DNA of 64,000 bases from Chelydra serpentina (taxonomy: Eukaryota > Chordata > Testudines > Chelydridae): the NCBI GenBank assembly GCA_037349315.1, contig JBAIAC010000027.1:23166501-23230500 (forward strand). Reading direction: 5' to 3'. Under the pieces are notes generated by a model. It was not told the DNA's origin. It did not search any database and worked only from the letters and a program-made list of their open reading frames with translations. The translations under genes were made by a program, and so were the position numbers. Below, in pieces: positions 23,723 to 34,110 of the stretch; the stretch's first letter is position 1, and each line of letters opens with the position of its first letter.

Positions 23723-25000
23723 TGAGTAAAGTGTGCACACGTCTAAGAAGTTCCTTTGCAAAACCCGTGTTCCTTGCTTTACCTGTCACATGGTCCCAAA
23801 GAGTTAAATTATAACGCAGAGCACCCATGGAGGATGAACTCCGGAGAGAGCATGCACAGACCTGGCAGGTTCTCAGAGCTGAGGGCAGTTGGACTGCAGG
23901 GTCCCATGCCGCCAGAGATCGAGTTTGCACTCTGGCAATGTGCCCGAGAGGCCAGGACTAGAGCCAGTGCCTGGGCACTGCTCCGTCCCAGTTGGCTTGC
24001 AACCACGAAGGATCCAAAGGTGGAATTCAATACAGCCAACTGCTGAATGTCCATGTGTGGGGCTCAGCCAGGGCAGTAAGCTATAACAATGCCTTCCCCA
24101 ATGGCAGGGGAAGCATAAGTGGAATGTAACATTGGCAGGAGACACTGGAGTTAAAAGCCCCTCGCTTGGTGAGACCCACCATAGGGCTTCCATGGCCACA
24201 AGGGGTTGGGAGCTGACCCATGCAGCAGGAGGGGTGGGAGGCTCCTGTCTAGGTATTCCCCCCACCCCCTCCCATGCACTGAGGCTCACAGGGATGAGAG
24301 CCTGTCTCTGGTTACCATAATTACTCACTGAGTGAAGGGTGAGAGAGAGGCAGAGCCACAGGGAGAAGGGCACCAGGCACCGCAATTAGGGGAAACCTGA
24401 GATCCCTCCGACAGACGGCCACAAACCGTCCTCTCTCCCCATTGTCCCTGGGCAGTTTAGCCTTCCCCTGGCGGAAGGCTGCTGGGCTGTACTGAGCAGG
24501 GAGTCAGTGCAGTCGGGATATCACAGCAAGGTCTGGGACAGGGGTGCAGCTCCCAATGCAGTGCTAGAGAAGAGATGGGTGAGGGAGGAGCAGCGACAAT
24601 GGAGATTTTCAAGATTTCCCTTTGATAAATTCATTCACCCCATCCATTAGCCCCTCTCAAATCCCAGCGCATCAGCCATTTCCCCAGTGCTGTGCCCTGC
24701 TGCCCCACGGAGCAATCTGCCACAGCCACCCCCTTCCCACAGCACAGCCTCACCCTCCCCATCCCTTCCATTTCCTCAAGCTCAGCACAATGCCAGCCAG
24801 GATTAAACGGCTCGCTCCCCAGCACAGCGCTCGCCCATCTCCCCGACACCGTGCAGCCCCCCACCTGCCCCCTATTCCTTGCAGCACAGTGCTGGATGCT
24901 GGGATCCCTCCTGCTGCGAAGGGCACTTGATGACCTTCCTGGCAGAGCAAATTCCCCTCCTCTCACAGCACAAGCCCCAGGCAAAGAGCAGAGACTGGAA
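23723..25000. other. Unassigned stretch downstream of VPS37D
   Basis: No exon recognised. GC-rich, with overlapping short frames without domains. Confidence 0.5.
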
Positions 25001-25006
25001 AGCGCC

Positions 25007-25012
25007 TTTATT
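25007..25012 (-). terminator. VPS37D: Candidate polyadenylation signal of VPS37D
   Basis: TTTATT on the plus strand reads AATAAA on the gene strand, about 850 bp past the stop codon. It gives a plausible 3' UTR of about 0.85 kb. No transcript evidence was available. Confidence 0.4.
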
Positions 25013-25137
25013 TGGCAGCCTGACAAACCACCACGTACCTGCCTGGGAGGCCCTAGCACCATACAGCGTGGCACCAGGGGCCCTGCACTGTCCTCTTCAG
25101 CCCTGCCCCTCCTGCCTCCCACACCCCTGCCTATCAC

Positions 25138-25160
25138 ACCACACACACACACACTCTCTG
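25138..25160. repeat. CA/TG microsatellite
   Basis: About nine CA repeats followed by CTCTCT, in the presumed 3' UTR of VPS37D. Confidence 0.85.
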
Positions 25161-25627
25161 TGTCCCACCGGCTGGCGGAGCTGGGAGGGGAGGGAGACAG
25201 CAGGAGCCCTCCTGTGAGTCCTCTGCACCCCACATGGCCCTGTTCTTATCCTGCTCACTGTAACCTCATAGCCCTCCGCCCGGCTCTGCATTCCCCCCTG
25301 TGCCCCACGGACCTGCTGCGACCCTCCTCCTCCTCGTCACCATATCTTCCTCTCCTCCGCATTCACCTCCAACCATGCAGGGCAGCTGGGATCCTGCCCC
25401 TGTGCCTGTAATCTGCCAGCCCCCCACCCCTCCCTGCGCTCCCACTGACACTGCAATCTGACCACCCGCCCCCACCCCAGCCTGAACTCCCTTCGCCTGC
25501 TGCTCTCACTGCTGCTGCAGATCAGACGCCCCCATGCAACACCTGCTAGAACTCGCACCCAGCTTCTTGGGAAACCCCCATTATAATTAAACGCTGCCGG
25601 GCTGCCGCCGCCGCTCCCGCCTCTGGC

Positions 25628-25675
25628 CACGTGTCACCCACTGCTAGCCGCACCCTGGAGCAGTTCATTACGTCA
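25628..25675. promoter_or_regulatory. E-box and CRE-like motifs in a GC-rich block
   Basis: CACGTG at 25628-25633 and TTACGTCA (CRE-like) at 25668-25675, within a GC-rich stretch about 185-230 bp past the VPS37D stop. Such clusters occur in promoters, but no downstream gene is recognised. The block may simply be 3' UTR sequence. Confidence 0.25.
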
Positions 25676-25857
25676 CCCCGCAGACAGCAGTGCCCCCTGA
25701 AGGCTTCCTGAGCCCCTGGGGTGGGAGTGAACGATGCCGTCAAGCTGCCCAGCCTGCGGGGGCTGGGTTCGGTGCACAGTCATTCTCTAGCACAGGAAGC
25801 TCACGTGGGCTGGTGTGTCGAGGACTCGGGTCTGAGGACATCTCATCGCCCCAACAT

Positions 25858-26364
25858 CTATCGGTGGGGCGGCTCCTGCGTCTGTGGGTAAGATGGGTGC
25901 GCATGCTGCACGCGGAAAGGCCGCGGGCTAATCAGGGGGATGTGTCCGATCAGACGCAGAGGGGAGCCCAGGCATGGGATGCTGGAGCGAGACGTTGGCG
26001 ACTGGCCTGAGCGAGAGGCCAGGGGAGGCAGGTTTCGGCTGGGAGGGGCAATGGGCACAGGGAACGGTATGAGGGCATCAGAGGGGACCAGCAGGGCAGG
26101 CGTGTAGCCACAGCGAAGCTGGAACATCTTGGGAGAGGCTGCGTTTTGCACCAGGGCAACTTGGGCTCGGGCTGGGCTCAGCAGGGCGGCTCGCTGCCCC
26201 TCGCAGCACGTGGGGAGCCGCCTGGGCAGCTTCTCCTTCCGCAGGAGCTGCTCCAGTTTCTCCACCTGTGTCCTGCGGAGGTGGGACAGCATCCGGCTCT
26301 GCTGAAAGAATTCCAGGAAGGCATCCAGGGGCAGCTCCCGGCCCAGGAACCTCTCCACCTGCGC
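25858..26364 (-). CDS. VPS37D: VPS37D exon 4 (last coding exon)
   Basis: The largest coding exon, 169 codons with stop TGA. The acceptor is CCCCACAG just right of 26364, and it joins exon 3 in phase 0. It encodes the end of the Mod(r) domain (FLGRELPLDAFLEFF ... HLRRTQVEKLEQLLRKE), which in VPS37 proteins binds TSG101 and VPS28 in ESCRT-I. A long Pro/Ser-rich tail follows, ending EPPHR, the same last residues I recall for human VPS37D. The tail looks longer than the human one; the human protein is about 251 aa and this model about 296. A 17-base poly-C (gene strand) sits 31 bp upstream of the acceptor. Confidence 0.92.
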   Translation of the reverse strand, partial: AQVERFLGRELPLDAFLEFFQQSRMLSHLRRTQVEKLEQLLRKEKLPRRLPTCCEGQRAALLSPARAQVALVQNAASPKMFQLRCGYTPALLVPSDALIPFPVPIAPPSRNLPPLASRSGQSPTSRSSIPCLGSPLRLIGHIPLISPRPFRVQHAHPSYPQTQEPPHR

Positions 26365-26394
26365 CTGTGGGGCACGGAGAATAGGACATCAGCC

Positions 26395-26411
26395 GGGGGG
26401 GGGGGGGGGGG
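26395..26411. repeat. 17-base G run (poly-C on gene strand) before VPS37D exon 4
   Basis: Uninterrupted G17, which on the VPS37D strand is poly-C at about -31 to -47 from the exon 4 acceptor. It may be part of the polypyrimidine tract. Homopolymer length is uncertain. Confidence 0.9.
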
Positions 26412-26755
26412 AACAGGAATCTGGGAGGGTCCATGGGACCCCAGAGACGGACAGCAACAGTGAGCCAGAGAGCAGGCAGGAACCATGCAGAGCAGCAGGG
26501 GCCTCCCAGGAACCCAAAGGGGCATCCATAGGAGAGGATGCTCTGGGGGTGAAATTCTGAAGTCAGTGGGAGTTTTGACATTGACTTCAGCAGAGTCAGG
26601 ATTTCACCCATGGTGCCTGCAGTCTCCCGAGAGGACGCAGGTGACACATGGCTCGGTGCCAGCTCCACGCAGCTCCCGTTGCTACCAACCAAGAGGTCCC
26701 AGGGGTTGAGTGGGGGGAAGCTGAGTAGCTACAAGTACAAGTCCCGCAAACTCAC

Positions 26756-26838
26756 CTCCGACTCCGCCTCGGCTGCGTCCAGAGCAGCTTGGAGTTGGCT
26801 CAGGGTGCTCTGCGGGCTCCACTTCCTCAGGCAGGTCT
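26756..26838 (-). CDS. VPS37D: VPS37D exon 3
   Basis: An 83-bp exon bounded by the acceptor CCCAAGCAG and donor GAG|GTGAGT. It enters with two bases completing a Glu codon from exon 2 and ends in phase 0. It encodes the KWSPQSTLSQLQAALDAAEAE helix of the Mod(r) domain, including the WSP motif shared with human VPS37D. Confidence 0.9.
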
Positions 26839-27089
26839 CTGCTTGGGGGGAAAGCAGCTTCAGCCAGGGGCGTACAAACGAACCTGGCTCTGCAACGGAG
26901 CCTCCAGCCACCCTCCTCCGGCCAGTCCAAGGAGAGGCCTCCGACCCCATCGCCCAGCCATGTTCCTGCCCTTGGGGGGCCGTCACTTGCTGAGCCAAAA
27001 GCTCCTCCCGCAATGGCCCTCAAGGCAGGGCCCAGCCAGTGAGTGACAGGCCAGAGCCGGCTCCCTCTCTGCATCCCAGAGCCAGAGCC

Positions 27090-27275
27090 TGGGGGGAGGG
27101 ATAGCTTAGTGGTTTGAGCATTGGCCTACTAAACCCAGGGTTGTGAGTTCAATCCTTGAGGGGGCCATTTAGGGATCTGGGGCAAAAATTGGGGATTGGT
27201 CCTGCTTTAAGCAGGGGGTTGGACTAGATGACCTACTAAGGTCCCTTCCAACCCTGAGATTCTATGATTCTATGA
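27090..27275 (+). mobile_element. tRNA-derived SINE (Cry type), copy 3, in VPS37D intron 2
   Basis: Complete head (GGATAGCTTAGTGG A box; GTGAGTTCAATCC B box), core and CR1-like tail ending GATTCTATGATTCTATGA. It lies antisense to VPS37D, about 37 bp from the exon 2 donor. Confidence 0.92.
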
Positions 27276-27311
27276 CAGCAGCCCCCACTGACACAGGGCG
27301 GCTCCACTCAC

Positions 27312-27483
27312 CCACTCGCTGCTGCTTTTCCTGACACGCCTCCCTTGTCTCCTGCAGCTCCTGGTACTTTATGGCCAGTGAGGCTTTGCCGTTCTCCAGC
27401 CGTGGCCGCAGGGACAGGTTTTCCTTGGCCAGGGCATAGTTCGAAGCCAGGAACGTTTCCCGCTCCAGCTGCAAGCTCTGAAA
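27312..27483 (-). CDS. VPS37D: VPS37D exon 2
   Basis: A 172-bp exon with acceptor CCCTGCAG and donor CGAGTGG|GTGAGT. It encodes FQSLQLERETFLASNYALA, then KENLSLRPRLENGKASLAIK and YQELQE, the conserved coiled helices of the Mod(r) domain, close to human VPS37D. One base of the last codon is carried to exon 3. Confidence 0.93.
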
Positions 27484-29357
27484 CTGCAGGGACATCATAG
27501 CTCAGAACCAGCACCCCAGGCAGAACTAGCCACCCCCCAACAGGGCCTAACCCTGCCCTCCAGAAAACACTCCTCAGCACACTGCCAGCCCCACAAATCC
27601 TTCTAACACTAGCCCCACTGACCTGCCCATTGCAGCTCAGTCCTCCACAGGGAGCCCCCCAATTCACTCAGCCAGCCAAGTACAGAGGGTGTTAACCAGA
27701 GCTCCGGCAGAGCAACCAGCTCCTCTTCAAAATCAAACCTTTTACCAACTCTGCCTCTCAGAACCATTCTGCTCCCTCCGCCCCGGCTTCCCCAGAAGCA
27801 GTGTGGGGGGGGGGGGGGGGAGCGAGGAGTTCCCGCGAGAGGCTGCAGCTGCATTAAAATCCAGCCACACAGCTAGGAGCCTCACACACCAACTGGCCTG
27901 GGGGAAATTACACAAAAACTTCATACATTTTGAATGGGCTAGACAGCTTCTCTGAGGGCTAACAGGCTAACACCTCTATTGCCCCCACCCACAGGCACGA
28001 GCCAACCACGGGTTTGCTTTCTGACAGGCCCAGGGAAGAGTTGCTGGAAAACAGGCTGAGAAAGACTAAAAACAATCTGACCCAATTCCCCAGGAACATA
28101 TCCCAGCACATCAGAGCCTAATAACCCTTCACAATTAATTCTAGTGGCACTAGCATTCCGGTGCAGAGCCCAGAGAGTGAACTGGCCATCTACTAGCCAG
28201 GGGGCTGATGGTCAGAAGAGGGAAGGTCAAGGGGAAACACCCTGGGCAGCAGCCCAGCTTCCCTGTTCGCCAAACAGCTGGTGCTGGGATTTCTAGCAGG
28301 ATGTCAGCCCTGGACCACCCTGAGGCTCCACTTTTCATGTCATCCTCTGGCTCCGATAAATTGTGTCTGATTAATTTGAAGCATTCCCACTTCCCCCTCA
28401 GCTGCTTGAAGGTAAAAGGAGATTATTATCTCGTCCGTCCGTCCGTCCCCGCCCCGACTCTTCAGAGCCTCCTGGCTGATGTTAAGGAAGGTTGGTCTCC
28501 ATTGCACTGTCTCTATCAAGGGGTGGAGAGGCAGCTGCTACTCCCAGGCCCCATTTCTCTACCCTGAGTAACTCCAGCATCTGCCTCTGTAGCTTTCCCA
28601 AGTAGCAGCAGCAGAGTGAAACTGATGCGGTTCTGGTTATGGTCACTGATGCCCAAACGGTTCTGAACAACCACTGCATAACTGACTAATCTGCAACTGC
28701 TCGGCAAAGCTCAGAGCAGCAGCAGAGGCACTAGAGCTGACTTGAGGCTCAGTCACACAGCCCTGCACTGGTTGTCTTTGGAAGGGTTTCTTCACAACTA
28801 TAAGGATCTTCATTTGTTAGTTACTGAAAGCTTAAACTCTGCAGAAATAGATGGTGCAGGCCTCCAAACTCACCAGGGAGACATTCCAATTGCTGCAAGC
28901 ACGGGCCCTAGGGATTCTTCAAGCCCTGATATAATGGGGACAAGTTAACATTTCCCAAACAACCTGAACTTTGGGAATATTCTGGTGTTGGAATAACTGA
29001 TCTTGCAGACTTAACATTGTATTAGTACTACCTGCAAGGACATTAAATGCAGGTGCTTGGCTTCTGGAAACTAACCCTCCCTGAAACTGACATGCCATGT
29101 CCCTGCAGTTGCTGGTGGCAGCCTGGGAATTATTACTCAGCTGGGCCAGGGGGAGGATATTGGGTGAAGAATCACTTTTCCTGTCTGTCCTAGAAGCCAT
29201 GTGATGGCCATGAGGATTTGCTGGTGCATTCTGTCAGCACCTTCTGGGGACAATTTCTTTGGCAATAATTCCTCAAAGAATTCAATGCTGGTGGCTAGAC
29301 TCAGAAAGCCAACAAAGCGCAGACAGAAAGATCTGCACAGCACTTCCTCTGGGGTTG
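27484..29357. other. VPS37D intron 1, right-hand unassigned part
   Basis: Intronic DNA with a poly-G run near 27807-27820. No exon or named repeat recognised. Confidence 0.6.
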
Positions 29358-29365
29358 TTTTAAGC

Positions 29366-32300
29366 CAGGAATCTCAAACTCAAATTCCCACGAGGGCCGC
29401 ACGAGGACTAGTGCATTGGCTCGAGGGCCGCATCAATGACCCCGTCCCCTCACTGCCCCCGCCCCCACGCCACACCTTCCATTAGGTCCCACCCCTTCTC
29501 CGCCCCCTCCCCTGATTGCGTGGCTCCCCGCTCCTCCCCCCTCCCTCCCAGAAACCACGAAGCTCCCAGACAGCTGTTCTGGTGGCAGGAACTGCCTGGG
29601 GGTAAAAATAGAACCTTGGAGCAGCGCGGAGGGAACGGGGATCTTAGCGGACACAGAACGTAACGGGGGTGGGGGTGGGGGGAGTTGGCGGCCACAGAAC
29701 ATAACTGGGGGCAGGGGTGAGGGGAGTTGGCGGCCACAGAACGTAACTGGGGGCGGAGGTATGGGGAGTTGGCGGCCACAGAAGGTAAATGGGGGCGGGG
29801 GTGAGGGGAGTTGGCGGCCACAGAACGTAACTGGGGGCGGCGGTGAGGGGAGTTGGCAGCCATAGGATGTAACTGGCGGCGGGGGTGAGGGGAGTTGGCG
29901 GACACAGAACGTAACTGGGGGCGGGGGTGAGGGGAGTTGGCGGCCACAGAACGTAACTGGGGGCGGGGGTGAGGGGAGTTGACGGACACAGAACGTAACT
30001 GGGGGCGGGGTGAGGGGAGTTGACGGACACAGAACGTAACTGGGGGCGGGGTGAGGGGAGTTGGTGGCCACAGAACGTAACTGGGAGGGGGGCGGGCGTG
30101 AGGGGAGTTGGCGGCCACAGAACGTAACTGGGAGCGGGGGTGAGGGGAGTTGGCGGCCACAGAACGTAACTGGGGGCGGGGGTGAGGGGAGTTGGTGGCC
30201 ACAGAACGTAACTGGGGGCGGGGGGTGAGGGGAGTTGGCGGACACAGAACGTAACTGGGAGGGGGGCGTGGGTGAGGGGAGTTGGCGGACACAGAACGTA
30301 ACTGGGGGCGGGGTGAGGGGAGTTGGCGGCCACAGAACGTAACTGGGGGCGGGGGTGAGGGGAGTTGGCGGCCACAGAACGTAACTGGGGGCGGGCGTGA
30401 GGGGAGTTGGCGGCCACAGAACATAACTGGGGGCGGGGTGAGGGGAGTTGGCGGCCACAGAACGTAACTGGGGGCGGGGGTGAGGGGAGTTGGCGGCCAC
30501 AGAACGTAACTGGGGGCGGGGGTGAGGGGAGTTGGCGGACACAGAACGTAACTGGGGGCGGGGGTGAGGGGAGTTGGCGGACACAGAACGTAACTGGGGG
30601 AGGGGGTGAGGGGAGTTGGCGGACACAGAACGTAACTGGGGGCGGGGGTGAGGGGAGTTGGTGGCCACAGAACATAACTGGGAGGGGGGCGGGCGTGAGG
30701 GGAGTTGGCGGCCACAGAACGTAACTGGGGGCGGGGGTGAGGGGAGTTGGTGGCCACAGAACGTAACTGGGGGCGGGGGGTGAGGGGACTTGGCGGCCAC
30801 AGAACGTAACTGGGGGCGGGGGTGAGGGGAGTTGGCGGACACAGAACGTAACTGGGAGGGGGGCGGGGGTGAGGGGAGTTGGCGGACACAGAACGTAACT
30901 GGGGGCGGGGTGAGGGGAGTTGGCGGACACAGAACGTAACTGGGGGCGGGGTGAGGGGAGTTGGCGGACACAGAACGTAACTGGGGGCGGGGGTGAGGGG
31001 AGTTGGTGGCCACAGAACGTAACTGGGACGGGGGCGGGCGTGAGGGGAGTTGGCGGCCACAGAACGTAACTGGGGGCGGGGTGAGGGGAGTTGGTGGCCA
31101 CAGAACGTAACTGGGGGCGGGGGTGAGGGGACTTGGTGGACACAGAACGTAACTGGGGGCAGGGGTGAGGGGACTTGGCGGACACAGAACGTAACTGGGG
31201 GCGGGGGTGAGGGGACTTGGCGGCCATAGGATGTAACTGGCGGCGGGGGTGAGGGGAGTTGGCGGACACAGAACGTAACTGGGGGTGGGGGTGAGGGGAG
31301 TTGGCGGACACAGAACGTAACTGGGGGCGGGGGTGAGGGGAGTTGGCAGACACAGAACGTAACTGGGGGCGGGGGTGAGGGGAGTTGGTGGCCACAGAAC
31401 GTAACTGGGAGGAGGGCGGGCGTGAGGGGTCTTGGCGGACACAGAACGTAACTGGGGGTGGGGGTGAGGGGAGTTGGCGGCCACAGAACGTAACTGGGGG
31501 CGGGGGTGAGGGGAGTTGGCGGCCACAGGACGTAACTGGGAGGGGGGCGGGGGTGAGGGGAGTTGGCGGACACAGAACATAACTGGGGGCGGGGTGAGGG
31601 GAGTTGGCGGACAGAGAACATAACTGGGGGTGGGGGTGAGGGGAGTTGGCGGACACAGAACGTAACTGGGGGTGGGGGTGAGGGGAGTTGGTGGCCACAG
31701 AACGTAACTGGGGGCGGGGGTGAGGGGAGTTGGCGGCCACAGAACGTAACTGGGGGCGGGGGTGAGGGGAGTTGGCGGACACAGAACGTAACTGGGGGCG
31801 GGGTGAGGGGAGTTGGCGGACACAGAACGTAACTGGGGGCAGGGGTGAGGGGAGTTGGTGGCCACAGAACGTAACTGGGAGGGGGGCGGGCGTGAGGGGA
31901 GTTGGCAGCCACAGAACGTAACTGGGGGCGGGGTGAGGGGAGTTGGTGGCCACAGAACGTAACTGGGGGCGGGGGTGAGGAGACTTGGCGGACACAGAAC
32001 GTAACTGGGGGCGGGGGTGAGGGGACTTGGCGGACACAGAACGTAACTGGGGGTGGGGGTGAGGGGAGTTGGCGGACACAGAACGTAACTGGGGGCGGGG
32101 TGAGGGGAGTTGGCAGACACAGAACGTAACTGGGGGCGGGGGTGAGGGGAGTTGGTGGCCACAGAACGTAACTGGGAGGAGGGCGGGCGTGAGGGGTCTT
32201 GGCGGACACAGAACGTAACTGGGGGTGGGGGTGAGGGGAGTTGGCGGCCACAGAACGTAACTGGGGGCGGGGGTGAGGGGAGTTGGCGGCCACAGAACGT

Positions 32301-32904
32301 AACTGGGAGGGGGGCGGGGGTGAGGGGAGTTGGCGGACACAGAACATAACTGGGGGCGGGGTGAGGGGAGTTGGCGGACAGAGAACATACCTGGGGGTGG
32401 GGGTGAGGGGAGTTGGCGGACACAGAACGTAACTGGGGGTGGGGGTGAGGGGAGTTGGTGGCCACAGAACGTAACTGGGCCGGGGTATGGGGAGTTGGCG
32501 GACACAGAACGTAACTGGGGGCGGGGTGAGGGGAGTTGGTGGCCACAGAACGTAACTGGGGGCGGGGGTGAGGGGACTTGGCGGACACAGAACGTAACTG
32601 GGGGCGGGGGTGAGGGGAGTTGGCGGCCACAGAACGTAACTGGGGGCAGGGGTGAGGGGAGTTGGCGGCCATAGGATGTAACTGGCGGCCCGCCTCTTCT
32701 CCCCCCCTCCTCCCCTGTGTGCGCTTCCCGCTCCTCCCCCCTCCCTCCCAGAAACCACGAAGCCGCCAGACAGCTGTTCTGGCAGCGGAACTTCAGAAAG
32801 TAACTGAAGGGGGAAGCGGGGGGGGGCATGGGGAGCCCGGCGGGCTGCAGGAAAGCGCTCTGCGGGATGCATGCGGCCCACGGGCGGTGTGTTTGAGACC
32901 CCTG
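29366..32904. mobile_element. hAT-type DNA element expanded by a 42-bp minisatellite
   Basis: Ends CAGGAATCTCAAAC and GTTTGAGACCCCTG are 14-bp inverted repeats (12/14). The flanks TTTTAAGC at 29358-29365 and 32905-32912 are a perfect 8-bp target duplication. Next to each end lies GC-rich sequence with GAGGGCCGC or GCATGCGGCCC. Inside, two copies of a ~90-bp segment (CTCCCAGAAACCACGAAGC ... CAGACAGCTGTTCTGG, near 29540-29580 and 32745-32785) bracket the minisatellite. No transposase is encoded. It lies in VPS37D intron 1. Confidence 0.88.
29650..32690 (+). repeat. Minisatellite, ~42-bp unit, ~72 copies
   Basis: The unit reads GGGAGTTGGCGGCCACAGAA then CGTAACTGGGGGCGGGGGTGA, with 41-, 42- and 46/47-bp variants. 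Variant classes alternate (GGCGGACAC versus GGCGGCCAC; GGGAGGGGGGCGGGCG), and a higher-order copy with an offset of 767 bp is visible (31.3-31.7 kb versus 32.0-32.5 kb). The plus strand carries three or four G-runs per unit. On the minus strand all three frames stay open for over 1000 codons. Confidence 0.95.
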
Positions 32905-33926
32905 TTTTAAGCGATGCCCCCACCATACCACAGGTCGGGAGGAATTGGCTTTGGGAAAGAGGCTAATTAACCCCTGGCACAATGTACCGAGGGTCGTGGT
33001 GAGTTCGCCAACACTGGCAATTAGAAAAACCTCCAATCTCTATTTAACAACAGGTCTGCACCGGGAATTATCTGCGGCAGGGTCTCTGGCCTGTGTAATC
33101 CAAGAGGTCAAACTAGCTGGTCACAATGGCCCCATCTGCCTTGGAATCTCTGATCTATCTCAGCAGTTCTCAAACTTTACAGCCCAAGGACCCCCATTTT
33201 GATTTAAAATTTTTGTGGACCCCTAAAACCCCCACTCAGCCCCAGCCCCCACTCCACCCCTCCCCCAAGGCTCCACTCCTGCCCCTCCTCTTCCACCCCC
33301 TCCCCTGAGCATGCCCCATCCCTCCCCGTGCCTCGTGCATGCCACTGAACAGCTGTTCCGCGGCATGCAGAAAGCACCTGGAGGGAGGGGGAGGAGTTGA
33401 TCAGCAGGGCCGGCAGCCCCAGACATGACTCACGGACCCCCTGGAGTACCCTCATGGGTTTTTTTAAATATATAAAGGCGAGCAGGCCTCTGGAGGGGAA
33501 CACTAGCTTTGGGAGAGGGATCCCTTTTCTCCCTTCACACCTAGGCTTCTTTCCCATGCTGACCCCGGCCTACAGTTTTGGATATTTTGCTGGTCTAGCA
33601 AATGAGGATGGGAAGATCTTTGGGCAGGAAGAGTCACCATGGTCCAATTACCCAGCCCAAGGCAAGCTCCCTTGGTAGCTCCAATCCTCAGCACAGCCTC
33701 CATTAGCTTTTCAGCACTCGAGCAGTCGGGGTGGCTAATAGAAAGTCCATCTCCTTGGAACAAGTCACTGTATCTAGTAATGACTTCAGACCAATCCCCA
33801 CAGCTCCCCATTCTCCTACCGGGTAATTAGCAAATCTTTAGGTGCCAAAGTCAACACTGTAAATCTCCAAGACTGAAACTCAGTTCCAAATGACAGAGAA
33901 AGACCTTGTTGATATAGAAGCACAGG

Positions 33927-34110
33927 AAGTATCAAAAAGAACAGGAGTACTTGTGGCACTTTACAGACTAACAAATTTATTTAAGCATAAGCTTTCGTGG
34001 GCTACTGCCCACTTCATCGGATGCATAGAATGGAACATATAGTAGGAAGATTGTGTGTATGTATATGTATATATATATATATATACACACAGAGAGAGAG
34101 AGAGAGAGAA
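33927..34110 (+). repeat. Turtle interspersed repeat ending in TA/CA/GA microsatellite
   Basis: The phrase GGAGTACTTGTGGCACTTTA ... AAGCTTTCGTGGGCTACTGC ... CTTCATCGGATGCATAG is followed by (TA)n, (CA)n and (GA)n at 34060-34110. I recognise it as a common repeat of turtle DNA but cannot name the family. Confidence 0.6.

Noticed and set aside
23873..25411. Frames of 170-240 codons downstream of VPS37D as a further gene (for example the human neighbour DNAJC30)
   Set aside because: No J-domain HPD motif or other recognisable domain. Overlapping frames on both strands in GC-rich DNA are expected by chance.
29650..32690. CRISPR array
   Set aside because: Units are contiguous with no unique spacers, and the genome is a vertebrate.
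29433..33036. Minus-strand frames of 1079-1158 codons as real repeat-protein genes
   Set aside because: All three frames are open at once because of a stop-poor 42-bp minisatellite. There is no start context or non-repetitive domain, and it lies inside a transposon in an intron.
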